This document shows positions 10,197 to 19,765 of a stretch of 25,974 nucleotides of DNA, piece by piece. Source of the DNA: Fragilaria crotonensis. Lineage: Eukaryota; Bacillariophyta; Fragilariophyceae; Fragilariales; Fragilariaceae. Under the pieces are notes generated by a model. The model worked only from the letters and a program-made list of their open reading frames with translations, had not been told where the DNA came from and made no database searches. Every line of letters begins with the position of its first letter. Position 1 is the stretch's first letter. The position numbers were made by a program, and so were the translations under genes. Location: positions 1-25,974 of the forward strand of contig JAKSYS010000779.1 of the NCBI GenBank assembly GCA_022925895.1, given 5' to 3'.

Positions 10197-10373
10197 CTAC
10201 GCATTAGCACAGCCGACAAATCCTAATCGACGGTCCCATCGTTGTCGGCATTGATCTTTTGCTATTTTGGGCGAGGAGCTTGCTGATTTTTTCTTTTTGC
10301 AGTGCTTGCATGTCTCTTTTGCCGTGCATACACATGGTCTCTGCTCTGTGCATTTGTGGCATGTAACCTCCAT
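10197..10373 (-). CDS. Small Cys-rich ORF inside the inner element
   Basis: 58 codons starting MEVTCHKC, with CxxC, CxC and CxxC pairs in the first 25 residues followed by a lysine-rich stretch. This could be a remnant of a zinc-binding domain. It overlaps larger frames (10204-10542 and 10262-10471) on the same strand, so which frame was coding, if any, is unclear. A stop lies shortly upstream in frame. No function is assigned. Confidence 0.2.
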   Translation of the reverse strand: MEVTCHKCTEQRPCVCTAKETCKHCKKKKSASSSPKIAKDQCRQRWDRRLGFVGCANA

Positions 10374-10727
10374 TCTGCTTCCCTCGCAGCATCACCAAGA
10401 CGAAGCCATTCAGCTTCTGCTTCCTCCATCCATCTGTCATTGTTCGTTGCTTTCCGTGACTCACAAGCCAATGTCTCAGCTTCACCTTGCCTATCTCCAA
10501 CTTTGCTCTACTATGAAAAGCCGCTGCGGTGTATACCAGCATGCCTATGATGCCTCACGGTTGTCGAATTCACATTGTTTGGTGCTCCAGCTCTGCCAAC
10601 AAGTTGCGATGAAGCAAAGCAACTAAGATTGCATTCTTTTTTGATGTCGTGTGGTTTCCCAACCCCAGCTCTCGTGTCCTCCATCCTTTTGACTTGCCAT
10701 ATTGATGGGCAAGAGATAAATCATCGT

Positions 10728-11039
10728 TCAATGGCTTCGCATCCTTTGACTTCTGCTTTTCTGGAGCCGGTGTTGTCGTTTATTGCTGGCACTGTGATCC
10801 TTGCTTTTTGCAGGGACGCTGTGCCTTGTGTCACGTGCCAGGCACCCCGGTTCGTTCGTCTTCATAACGAGACCGGGAAAAGGCACAGCTTCCTCTGCTT
10901 GTGTTTTGTTTCCTGCTGCATTTTTGGTGTTCTCACCATCACGTAATGCTTCCAGCTGTGCCGCAGACAGCCAGGACCCAAGCCTCTCCACCGCATGAAC
11001 AACACTTTCCTGGCAACAAGTCTTGCAAAACAAGAACAT
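10728..11039 (-). CDS. Hypothetical ORF inside the inner element
   Basis: 103 aa beginning MFLFCKTCCQESVVHAVERLG, with a helical segment (LSAAQLEALRDGENTKN) and a basic Ser/Lys/Arg-rich tail. No recognised family. Its minus orientation matches the Cys-rich frame downstream, so the two may be pieces of one decayed gene. Confidence 0.25.
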   Translation of the reverse strand: MFLFCKTCCQESVVHAVERLGSWLSAAQLEALRDGENTKNAAGNKTQAEEAVPFPGLVMKTNEPGCLARDTRHSVPAKSKDHSASNKRQHRLQKSRSQRMRSH

Positions 11040-11456
11040 ATTGTCGTCCGGTGGGTTTGATTGCAGTTTGAGAATCCTTTTGTACAGTATTTGGCTGCCG
11101 GCGGTGTTGTCAAGTTAGTAGCCAACAATGTTTATTCACATCGTGCCTTCCATTCTGCCTCTATACTTTGTCGGTTGTTATGGAACTCCGCATACCTTGC
11201 TTTCTTCTCTCCTCCTCACTGCATGCTCTGAGCAACGCGCAACCATGTCGCCACCATCATGTATTGTCAAGCAAGGAGAGGGACGTTCAATGATTGTTGT
11301 GTCATTGTGGTCATGATAAGGCAGAGTGCTGCCGCGCGCCGTAGGTTTTCGTGTGAACAAAGGATTGGATTTATGGATGGACATGCTCTAGCTAGTAGTA
11401 GGGAGTTGTACTGGTTTCCTACGAGATGACCCAATTCTGTATTGGCGCAGTCAATT

Positions 11457-11499
11457 TTTTATCGGAGGTACAGTTGCAACCCGTTTGGAGCTAGTACAC
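11457..11499. repeat. Right inverted repeat of the inner element
   Basis: Reverse complement of 9676-9718 with 41 of 43 matching bases. The next 51 bp lead to the outer Harbinger terminus. Confidence 0.85.
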
Positions 11500-11550
11500 G
11501 AGATGAACGTCGTTGACACGTCATCAAAAAACTATCTGAAGGTCTTAAAC

Positions 11551-11579
11551 ATCTGAAGATTCAGCCTCGATAAGAACGA
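11551..11579. repeat. Right terminal inverted repeat
   Basis: A perfect 29-bp reverse complement of the left end. It ends five bases before the first in-frame ATG of the decayed phosphoesterase gene. Further subterminal CTGAAG octamers lie just inside it (about 11534-11558). Confidence 0.92.
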
Positions 11580-11584
11580 CTCTC

Positions 11585-12791
11585 ATGGCGAATCCAGTGC
11601 TGTGCTCGGCCTTGCGGTCGAATCTGCGACGGTTGGAAGTTGGAACCTCCTTGACCGTAATGAACAATTCGAACCTACGACTCCGGTACCTTTTTCTATA
11701 TGGGGATGTCTCACTATCCGCAACGATGCTTTCTCCGTCGAGTCACATCCTCGGCGTATGCACACTAGCAATCTTCGCATTTAGTACCATATACGCCCAT
11801 CGAGTCGACATAAAGGACAAGCCCACACTGTCGTTCAACGAGCATGGCCTATTCAAGATTCTCCAACTGACTGATCTGCATCTCGGTGAAGCTCCATCCT
11901 CAGACTGGGGCCCAGAAGCTGATCGCAAGACGTTGGCTCTGATCCGCGCGTTAACAGAGTTCGAGAGTCCAGACCTCATTGTGCTGGGAGGCGATCAAAT
12001 CACTGCGAACAATATAGATGCGAATGCAACCGTATACTACGACCTTATTGATGAAGTCTTCGAATCCTTGGCGATACCGTATGCTATAATCTTTGGCAAT
12101 CACGACGATGCTGATCTTGAATTGCGATTACCGAATGGAACTGACATGACCATACCTGCCAAGACTTCTCGTCACCAACTGTTTCAATCCGAGCGACGTC
12201 ACGCACTCGTTGGCAAGGGAAGGACCATCCAATATCTTTGGGTTTCCAACTACATGATTCCGTCCATCGCGATAGAAATGATGAGGGCGACGTGGCCCTT
12301 CAAATCGTGTTCCTCGATAGCGGTGGAGGAAGTTTACCGCAAAAAGTTGGCTACAGCCAACTTGAAACTTGGTATCGATCAGAACGTTTGGACGGTGTTG
12401 ACGCTGTTGGTTTTCAGCACATTCCCACTCAAGAATTCCAATTCGACAACCTCACCTGTACAGGGTTTCAAGGGAAGGCATTGCTCCGCTAGAATTTGAT
12501 CGTGTGGGTGAAGTTTCCGTGTTAGGCGACGACCTTCACCTTTGGCGGTGGGTCACAACCACGGCAACAGCTATTGTTGCTCGACGGAACACATGCTTCA
12601 CCTTTGCTATGGTCGCCATTCAGGGTATGGAGGCTACGGTCAATGGGAGAGGCGGACGGGTCTTTGAAATCAAAGCCTTGGGCAACACAACTGGCAGAAG
12701 AGTGGAGTGGCGAAGCTGGGTGCGGATGCACAATGGTGACGTGACTGACGAATACAACGTATTTGATGAGCCTAACGAGCCAGACTCGTGA
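11585..12791 (+). pseudogene. Decayed metallophosphoesterase (PAP29/Dcr2-like) gene
   Basis: A calcineurin-like phosphoesterase can be followed across several frames. The more likely native start is ATG 11726, which gives a signal peptide (LGVCTLAIFAFSTIYA). The one at 11585 is five bases after a transposon end. Metal-site motifs appear in the expected order: TDLHLG, GGDQI, FGNHDD, then FLDSGGGS and GHNHGN with [11 protein letters not shown]. Frame changes occur near 12210, 12240-12242, 12260-12262, 12472-12474, 12541-12543 and 12651. Five sit at short G, C/G or T runs and are explained by lost bases, and the first fits a CT-repeat change. No stop interrupts the segments between shifts. Family members are secreted or vacuolar phosphatases. 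Its promoter is displaced by the transposon. Recent decay or sequence error are both possible. Confidence 0.8.
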
Positions 12792-12883
12792 CGATGATGA
12801 TGGACAATGGCTGAGAAATCCAACTAGAACGGCCAGGTTTAACGCTCCTTACAAACACAAATCTCTATAAGAGAAACCCCATT

Positions 12884-13330
12884 TTAATCCTTTTTCAGCA
12901 AAAGGTAAAGTCTCGTATCTGGCAAAATATTCGCCAAATGCCGTTGATCTCCAGTAAGGCGCATGAGTAGACCACCAAAGGATGCCGCAATGACCACGGC
13001 ATTGTCCTTCAAATATTTCATATCAAAGATGCGTCCATGCATGACGTATTCGTAGTTATCGGCGAGCGAAGGCTCGGTGGAGTTGGGTATGAAGGAAAAA
13101 TGATCTGCCGGTGACCCGTCGAGATGAAGCGTCGACGCGAGCACCAGGGTGATCTTTTCGCCATCTCGAACATTATAAATTTCCGAATTAATATCAAGCA
13201 GCAAATCACATTCAAACGTTGTCCCAGTGGCCGCAAGGCGGTTGACTCGTTCAAACTTTTTGCCATCTGGATTCAATTCAGTCACTTCGAAGATGTCTTC
13301 AAACAGCGTTACTTTGGCAGACGATTCCAT
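12884..13330 (-). CDS. RPB8: RNA polymerase I/II/III subunit RPB8 (RPABC3)
   Basis: An uninterrupted 148-aa frame of the family's normal length. The N-terminus (LFEDIFEVTELNPDGKKFERV), the central DLLLDINSEIY segment and the C-terminal ASFGGLLMRLTGD and LYLLLKK are characteristic of RPB8. RPB8 is the shared OB-fold subunit of all three nuclear RNA polymerases and helps assemble and stabilise the core. It converges on the decayed phosphoesterase, with 92 bp between them. The intact frame shows that this part of the sequence is not uniformly error-prone. Confidence 0.95.
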   Translation of the reverse strand: MESSAKVTLFEDIFEVTELNPDGKKFERVNRLAATGTTFECDLLLDINSEIYNVRDGEKITLVLASTLHLDGSPADHFSFIPNSTEPSLADNYEYVMHGRIFDMKYLKDNAVVIAASFGGLLMRLTGDQRHLANILPDTRLYLLLKKD

Positions 13331-13850
13331 TGTTGGGTAAATGTTTATTGGAGTATGCTGTCGATTTTAGAGGTTGACAGGTTTGAGTAATCGTTGTCGG
13401 ATGAGAGAATGAAAGTCTGCCTTTGCTCTCATATGAACTTATTTGTGTGCGCCTGCCATCGGCGGTTGGTCGTTGTCATGCATGTGAAACAGCATGTACT
13501 GCGCACTGCACATAGTAGACTACAGACACGATTTTGTTAAGGCTGGGAATTCGGGTTAATGACAGACGGTCAAAATCTGCACGGTACATCTGCTTAGCGC
13601 TCGGCTACGGTATACTTGTATTTCAAATTTCATACTCCGAGTACACGTTATTCCTCTTATTGGAGGAATTACTGAATTTGCTATCGCAGCTTGGTGGCAT
13701 GCATAAGTGGCAACTCGCCTCAGAACGCTCCGCCACGGTCGATTAGAAACGACACCTAGCATCAACCGCTACCTCAACACACAGCAGGCGGTAGGGGGCA
13801 ATGGAACAAAGACTGAACACTCCGATTTTAAGGTGGTAACAAATTCGTGG
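13331..13850. other. Intergenic region upstream of RPB8
   Basis: 520 bp between two minus-strand genes, holding the RPB8 promoter and the 3' end of the PH-like gene. No gene, repeat or clear promoter element was recognised. Confidence 0.5.
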
Positions 13851-14936
13851 CTAAACATTACCTGGCCCACGTTCTCCAAGATCTTGATTCTCAAAATCAT
13901 CAAATGACGAGGGCATATCACTGCTGGGCCCCCGGTAGATATCCCTCCAATTTTGCGCATGAACTTCGTCGAGGACAAGTGAAAAGCAACTGACCAAGGC
14001 ATCACGCTCACGGGGACTATTCGCCTCAAGGTCCAGCGACCCCTCCTTGGTCAAGAGAGAGAAGCACAAGGCTTCTGATACAGAGGCATTCTCTACTCGC
14101 CTCAGTGCGGTAGTTTGCTTCCCAACGTCGACGTACATAATGTGAGATAGTGGAACTTGATGAAGTTTGCCCATCTTCGGTTTGATATCAGAAGTCTTTC
14201 CCTTCTTCCTTGTTTCGGTCCGCCATGTAATAGCGGATTCAGTCAATTGCAAACGCACTGCCTTGGGCTTTCCTCGCGACCCATGGGCTATGATTAGCAC
14301 ACCCGGATCTCGCAACTGTTGCATGGCAGCAGATATGACGATTTCATCATTTTGTTGTAGATCCAATAGCTGTTGCTGTTGCGCAAATGGATTATTCGGT
14401 GTACCGGTTGAATAGGTACCAACAGATTGCATTCGATGTGTGCCTGTTGTCCCAGTTGCTATTGAGGACGCGGCCACTGATCCAATGACGGAAGGCTAGG
14501 AACGAATGTCATTGGGAAAATCGTGAGCAAAATTTTTGAATAGGAAATTCAAAGCTGAGGTGCAAAACGAATAGAAAATTCTCAACAATATTTTAGTATA
14601 GAGAATTCAGGTCCTCCTTCCATCTTGTTGGACTGCCATGGTCGTTCCTCAAGCCCAACCACTCTCTTTCAAGGAGAATCATGTATCGACAACAAGCGTT
14701 GAGCTAAGCAACTCCAAGACACTCACCTGTAAAATACTTCTCCCTGTGCGTCGAGCTCGTGATCGTGCACTCCAGGCATAACGCTTCGGATATGCCTTAA
14801 AGTATTGAACTCGTAACCCACGAGGAAGCAACAGATACAGAACAAACAGCACCAACAACACAAATAAAATCAAAGAAAAGTCTAAGGCATCGATCCCAAA
14901 AGGACCGGTGGGTCTGTCGCCCATTGTCAGGATCAA
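13851..14936 (-). CDS. Single-pass membrane protein with PH-like domain (two exons)
   Basis: Exon 1 is 14936-14727 and exon 2 is 14495-13851, separated by a 231-bp intron (donor GTGAGT, acceptor CCTAG) in phase 0, giving 284 aa. A second ATG at 14924 would give 280 aa. A transmembrane helix lies at about residues 18-38 (LILFVLLVLFVLYLLL), followed by a basic juxtamembrane stretch (SRARRTGR). A Gln/Asn-rich linker follows, then a PH-like fold from about 130 to 262, with VLIIAHGSRGKPKAVRLQL, an Arg/Lys-rich loop, and the closing helix RERDALVSCFSLVLDEV. PH folds bind phosphoinositides or proteins, but no specific ligand can be deduced. It is divergent from the V-ATPase E gene across 238 bp. Confidence 0.75.
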
Positions 14937-15174
14937 TAATCAAAACACAACGTGGTGCACTGGTCCAGTGCAAAAGTTTGAATGGGCAGGCCACAAGTTC
15001 TGAGGGATGTGGATTATTATATACGGGTGTATATAAAATTCATAATCCAAAGTTTTGTACTACTTCTGCGAACCCTAGGGCGCCAGCCGCGTCTCGCCCA
15101 AAAGTCCCGGTTCCTCCATCAGGACACGCACACAACGAACCTTTTTCCGTGTAATAGAAGAATCAACCGGCACC

Positions 15175-16274
15175 ATGGCTTCCGATCAGATCCGACAAAT
15201 GGTTAACTTCATCCTTCAGGAGGCTCACGAGAAGGCTAACGAGATTCGTGTCAAGGTGTGTTACTTCTGCTGTTTTAATTTCGACTCGTAGAGCATGTCG
15301 ATATGCGGCTGTAGGCAATGACAAGGCGAAGATTCCGTATCCGGTACAGAGGTTACTGAGTTTTCCGGAGTTTTCTTGTTTAAGACTGGACGTTTGTTCC
15401 CTCGGGGTGATGAACACAGACACCGTCCGCAGCTTTCGTCACTAGTCGTTTACGCATTTCTTTTCCTCGTTTCATTTCTGGCGGACATTGCCGTAGCATG
15501 CAACTTTGCGTCAGATCCTGCTGATTGCCATGGTGAAATCGAGGATGCAAAAACCTAGCCGTTGGCAGCAGGATTTGGCGAAAATCTTACTGGAATATGC
15601 GCCTCAGTAAACTAATTTTTTCGCACTTTCTTTCTCTCCTCAATCAGACCGAGCATGATTTCAACCTGGAAAAGCAGACACTGGTCCACGAGGCCAAATT
15701 GAATATTCAAGAGGAGTTTACCAAGAAGGAAAAGGACCGTGAGATCCAGGAGCGTATTGTTCGTTCTGCCGAAATTGGGGAATGCCGTGTGAAGAAGATG
15801 CAGGTTCGTGACGGGCTCCTTAACACTCTCATCTCCGAGGCTGGAGCCAAGTGCGCTGTCGTCGCCCGTGGCAACAACTACCCTCAATTGCTTCAGAAGT
15901 TGATCGTCCAAGGTTTGATTAAGATCGAGGAGAACGAAGTTGTCATCTATTGTCGTAAAGATGATGTCCCTTTGGTCGAGAAGGTCCTTCCTGCCGCTAT
16001 TCAGGAGTATGTTGACATTATCGAGAGGGAATCCACTGTCAAGCTCACTCCTGTTGTTACCTTGAACCCTGACCGCACCAAGGACTTGAACGACTCCAGC
16101 TACGGAGGTGTGATGTTGACCGCAATCAATGGAAAGATTGTCTGTGATAACACTATGTCTTCTCGATTGTCACTTGTTTATGAGGAACTCTTCCTTCCAT
16201 CAGAGCCATCCTTTTCCCGGAGGAACAGTAAATTATGTGCAAGACCTGCGAACACAATTTGCTCTAGAATATAA
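15175..16274 (+). CDS. VMA4: V-type H+-ATPase subunit E, C-terminus frameshifted
   Basis: Exon 1 is 15175-15255 (27 codons, ATG in a good ACCATGG context). A 392-bp intron (GTGTGT...ATCAG) follows, and exon 2 starts at 15648. MASDQIRQMVNFILQEAHEKA and VKTEHDFNLEK are diagnostic of the peripheral-stalk subunit E, which links V1 to Vo in endomembrane proton pumps. The family C-terminus is expected after LSLVYEEL. Here the open frame instead reads FLPSEPSFSRR and runs to 16274 (235 aa). The neighbouring frame reads LPSIRAILFPEEQ and stops at 16231, exactly as the family would (about 221 aa). One base missing near 16189-16192 explains this. A sequence error is the simplest cause in an essential gene. 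Confidence 0.92.
15256..15647 (+). other. Long first intron of V-ATPase E
   Basis: 392 bp, clearly longer than the other introns here (102-231 bp). It separates the first 27 codons from the rest. No gene or repeat was recognised inside. First introns this close to the start sometimes hold regulatory elements, but nothing specific is visible. Confidence 0.6.
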
Positions 16275-16510
16275 ACGCTTGGTACTAAGCTGCGGGGGAG
16301 AATTCCCGCTCTAGTTATTTGATCTAAACCCTTGGCATTAAATCTGATTCGGTGATTCCCTAAGTTTCGATACAAATGGTAGTATTGGTGGTTTGTGCTG
16401 GAGTACTCTGCTAGCCAGGCATATTGCTGGTGCTTCCAAGCGACGCAAATTAGCATTTATCTCTACTCTGAGTAATGCTGCGCTCTCTCAGTACCCTGCT
16501 AAACATTATA

Positions 16511-17890
16511 TTACAGCCCACCAGACCCGCGTTCCCGTCTGCGGATCCGTTTCGTCATCTCCTTCAACCACTTGGTGACTGCGTCTTGTTTTACGGACCC
16601 CTGGTATCGAATAATGTCATACTTGTCGTTGTACTTTTCATCCCCATTGCCCTTAGGTACGAAGGCAAGTAGCAATGGATACTTCTTGACATTGAATTCC
16701 TTGGCCAACTCCAAATTCTTGGCTCTTGACTCTCCAAAACTAAATGTCGATCGGAATTGATAAGCAATGGAGTAGTACAGCGTTGACGTTTCATATTTGT
16801 CTGACAAGAGCAGGACTGCGGCCCCGTGCTTGGAATTAAGCAATCGATCCGATAGTTGGGTCTTGTGATTCACATTTTGTACCAACGTGTGGGGGATCTT
16901 CTCCACCACAAAGTCATGTAGACCCTTGGCGTTGACGCGGTCTGGAGTCTCATGCAGCGTCAGTTCACCGTCAATAACGAATGCATATTGAGGGAACGTC
17001 GGCCCGCCACCACCTAGTTTGCTTGCACAAAAGTTGGCCTCGCGGGGGTGCGAGCAGTCAATTGCACCAACTTTGAAGGCAGCCTTGGACGCCAAGGCTT
17101 CCAGCTCTTGAGCTCCTTGTTGACAGGCAGGATTTTGAGGATCGTAGAACATGATAAGCCATAAATTTTTGGAATTCTTGTCCGGAAACTTTGGTTGGCC
17201 CAATTTAGCAACCTTAGATTGGTCCTTGGGGAAGAGATCAGGAGCCTGTTGCTGCCCTTGTTGAGCAAATCCACCGCCGCCTGGAAACCCTCCTCCGCCC
17301 GGAAAGCCACCTCCACCTGGGAAACCTCCTCCGCCAGGAAAGCCTCCTCCTCCAAAGCTAAACTTGAAATGCTGGTGGCCTGCTCGACTACCTCCACCAC
17401 CTCCAGCCCCTTGAAACATTTCTTCAAACATGCTGAATGGGTCAAAACCACCTTGACCTCCTCCGCCGCCCCCGAACTGTGCTCCACCACCACCGAATCC
17501 ACCAAAACCTGCCTGTTCAGGATCAATACCTCGCTCTAGCATGTCGAGTCCATTTTTCCCGTGCTTGTCGTAAACTTTTCGCTTTTCCTCGTCGCTCAGA
17601 ATGGCGTATGCCTCGCTAACCTTGACAAAAACACTCTCGGCCTGTTCCTTGTCTTTTTCATCTTTGACTTTGTCAGGGTGAAACTTGAGAGCAAGCTTCC
17701 GATAGGCAGACTTGATTTCCTTTTGTGATGCCGATCGTTTCAGACCGAGGACGGTGTAGTAGTCATCCGAATCTACACCCTTGGGTTGTTGGAACTTTTG
17801 TCGACGGTTGCCAGCACCACCAGCGTCGCATTCCGAGACACACAGGTAAACAAACAGTATAAAGAACAAGACGCGAAGGAATAACACCAT
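16511..17890 (-). CDS. ER-type DnaJ (J-domain) protein with thioredoxin-like region
   Basis: An intact 459-aa frame. Residues 1-22 form a signal peptide ([15 protein letters not shown]). The J domain spans 44-110 with the HPD motif at 71-73 that stimulates Hsp70 ATPase. A Gly/Phe-rich linker (129-214) contains five tandem FPGGGG units. Residues 245-340 look thioredoxin-like ([19 protein letters not shown]), but the CxxC redox pair is reduced to a single Cys, so oxidoreductase activity is unlikely. This layout recalls ERdj5/DNAJC16-type co-chaperones of the ER lumen. No C-terminal KDEL is present: the protein ends in a basic [10 protein letters not shown] tail. Tail-to-tail with V-ATPase E. 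Confidence 0.9.
   Translation of the reverse strand: MVLFLRVLFFILFVYLCVSECDAGGAGNRRQKFQQPKGVDSDDYYTVLGLKRSASQKEIKSAYRKLALKFHPDKVKDEKDKEQAESVFVKVSEAYAILSDEEKRKVYDKHGKNGLDMLERGIDPEQAGFGGFGGGGAQFGGGGGGQGGFDPFSMFEEMFQGAGGGGGSRAGHQHFKFSFGGGGFPGGGGFPGGGGFPGGGGFPGGGGFAQQGQQQAPDLFPKDQSKVAKLGQPKFPDKNSKNLWLIMFYDPQNPACQQGAQELEALASKAAFKVGAIDCSHPREANFCASKLGGGGPTFPQYAFVIDGELTLHETPDRVNAKGLHDFVVEKIPHTLVQNVNHKTQLSDRLLNSKHGAAVLLLSDKYETSTLYYSIAYQFRSTFSFGESRAKNLELAKEFNVKKYPLLLAFVPKGNGDEKYNDKYDIIRYQGSVKQDAVTKWLKEMTKRIRRRERGSGGL
17252..17353 (-). repeat. 18-bp coding minisatellite (GGGGFP repeats)
   Basis: Five near-identical 18-bp units in the J-protein gene encode GGGGFP. Third-position differences between units show the array is not brand new. 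The length is probably variable between strains. Confidence 0.75.
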
Positions 17891-18379
17891 TGTTGATCTC
17901 CGTGTATATTCTCAAGCAGTTGTGGTTTGAGATGATCTTCGAAGAATGAAGGAATATGTTAAAAAATGCGAAGTGTGAGCCAATTTGTGACACAACGCAT
18001 CACGTGCAGGCAGATACGGCCGCATAGCTGTACGATGAATCGATGACTCTTGGCATGATTGCCACGCGGCAAATTTGGCATTTATAAATACATATACATA
18101 CACAAGAATATACATAAAAACATGGAAATGAAATTTACTATGACTGTCTGAGTGTTGCTATCCACCAGGCGTCGATCGAATACTGCGCATACCCGAAGAC
18201 CTATATGGCAAATAGGATGCCTTAATGTGTCGTTGTTAAGAACGAGGCGATGTAAGACCAACCGTTTCCGATCCACGATTCATACACATCACCATCCTAT
18301 CAACCGACAACTGTCAACATAGCACTTCCTATAGAAGTAGGTTCCCGTGCCGTCGTGAACCAACCAAACTGAAAGCCAC
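17891..18379. other. Intergenic region upstream of the J-protein gene
   Basis: 489 bp between two minus-strand genes (the J-protein start and the FEN1 stop). An AT-rich stretch lies at 18075-18120 (TTTATAAATACATATACATA...). No gene or clear stress element was identified. Confidence 0.5.
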
Positions 18380-19765
18380 TTATCTCTTGCGCTTTCCAAA
18401 AAAACCTCCAGGTTTCTTCTTGCTCTCTTTGGCCGTCGCCTTCTTTTTATCCGCTATCGCTTTGGCATTCGGATTGGGAACAGCCTTGAAGAACGAATCC
18501 ATGCGCGCCTGCGGTTTGGCAGTCTCCTTATAGGCCTTTTGGAGCTTTTCAATGTTGGCCTTGACACGATCTGGATTGAAACCCATCTCTTCGACCAAAT
18601 ATTTGGTCAGTTCTTCTGGCTGGCAAGGTTTGAATTTAATGTCAGGTGATTCCAAGACTTCGTGATTGTTAAAAAGTCGGCGAGCCTGGACGAAGATTGG
18701 TTCTTTCGGTTCGTCCTCATCGTCGTCATCACCATCATTTTCCGTGTTTTCTTTTTCCTTGTCGTCATCGGTATCATAGTCCGCATCTGTCTTTTGACGC
18801 TTGACGTTCGGTTCCCACGACTCTGGCACAGAATACTTCTTGCGATCTAGATGCTTCAGTAAATTTTCCATTGTCTTGTGCTCCCGAATCATTTTGAGAG
18901 CTGTCTTCGGACCAACGCCCTTGATGGAGTCACAATAATCACATCCCATTAGAATACACAGATCCACAAACTGATCATGATTCAATTCGAGGCCTTCCAG
19001 CGCCTTCTGATAGTTCATGGTCTGTATCATAGCCTTGGAAGCGTTCGCAAATGTCATCTTTCGCAGCAACACGGGTGTTTGAAAGGTCAACGCGTCCATA
19101 TCTTCCGTCGCCGTGGCGTATACCAAGCCTCGCTTGGCCAATGACGCAGCCTGCGCTTCGGCTTCGCAAGGAGCCCGAATGACTGGGACGCCCATGAGCT
19201 CCAAGAGCTTGCGGCAGTCCTCATTTTCTTTCTGACCGGCACGCACCAATCGTTTGTTCTGTTTGTCTTGTTCTTCAACATTACCTTCTTCCGTGGCAGC
19301 TTTCAGGGCCGCTTCGGCCTTTTCGCGTTTCTCCTTGCGTTTACCAAGTTCTCCTGATTTGATGTTGGGTGGTTTTCCATCAAAGACGTAGACAGGGCGA
19401 ATGCCCTCTGTGAGAAAACGAAGCGTGCGATTAAAGAGACCCTGCACGTGCGAGGTGGTTTCCCCTTCCGCATTGGTTAGCTGCATTGCTTGACCGCCAG
19501 CGCCATTCTGAGAGCGAACTGCAATCAGAAACTGATAAATTGCCATGGATGCATCGATTGCGATTTTGCGACCCTGGAGTGATGACAGGGGCACCTCGCG
19601 GATGCTCTGCAACAACGTTTGGTTAAGTGAATGTTAATTAATCGTAAACAGCACAATCAGGGGCAACCACATCACCCGAGTGCTTAGTAACTTCAACCTG
19701 CTTGAAGTAGTACTTACGTCTGGGGCCTCGTCTGCTAGCAACTTGGCAAGCCCCTTGATCCCCAT
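18380..19765 (-). CDS. FEN1: Flap endonuclease 1 (two exons)
   Basis: Exon 1 is 19765-19718 (MGIKGLAKLLADEAPD) and exon 2 is 19606-18380, joined across a 111-bp intron (GTAAGT...TTGCAG) in phase 0, giving 424 aa. FEN1 cuts 5' flaps in Okazaki-fragment maturation and base-excision repair. Metal-binding acids are present: D34 (IDASMAIYQF), the D of VFDGKPP, APCEAEAQ, TEDMDAL and GCDYCDSIKGVGPK (the H3TH motif). A PCNA-interacting motif QARMDSFF lies at about 382-389, and a basic tail (KKKPGGFFGKRKR) may act as a nuclear signal. Human FEN1 has 380 aa. The extra length is mostly an acidic insertion at about 284-318 (DTDDDKEKENTENDGDDDDE). Confidence 0.97.

Larger units (their letters stand above)
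9676..11499. mobile_element. Second, probably nested, inverted-repeat element
   Basis: 43-bp inverted repeats at 9676-9718 and 11457-11499 differ at 2 positions and share a core starting CTCCAAACGGGTTGC. They enclose about 1.74 kb and sit inside the outer repeats of the Harbinger block. No transposase is recognisable inside. Minus-strand frames at 10204-10542 and 10728-11039, and a 58-codon Cys-rich frame at 10197-10373, are the only coding-like traces. No target duplication is evident outside the repeats. Most likely a non-autonomous DNA element inserted near the right end of the Harbinger copy. Confidence 0.65.
6404..11579. mobile_element. PIF/Harbinger-type DNA transposon block
   Basis: The block is bounded by perfect 29-bp inverted repeats at 6404-6432 and 11551-11579, beginning TCGTTCTTATCG. 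It carries a transposase of the DDE_Tnp_4 type (6695-8070, +) and a convergent second gene (8143-9515, -), the usual two-gene plan of PIF/Harbinger elements. A third copy of the terminal 12-mer, in right-end orientation, sits at 9660-9671. The autonomous element could therefore instead be 6404-9671 (3.27 kb), with the remainder being a second element plus a stray right end. No clean 3-bp target duplication is visible: GGC lies outside the left end and CTC outside the right. Confidence 0.85.

Noticed and set aside
6401-11582. CTC as a 3-bp target-site duplication
   Set aside because: CTC occurs at 6403-6405 and 11580-11582, but the left copy overlaps the terminal repeat itself. The sequences strictly outside the ends are GGC and CTC.
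14982-15206. Small plus-strand ORF upstream of V-ATPase E
   Set aside because: It overlaps the real start codon region in another frame and lies in the divergent promoter; no protein features.
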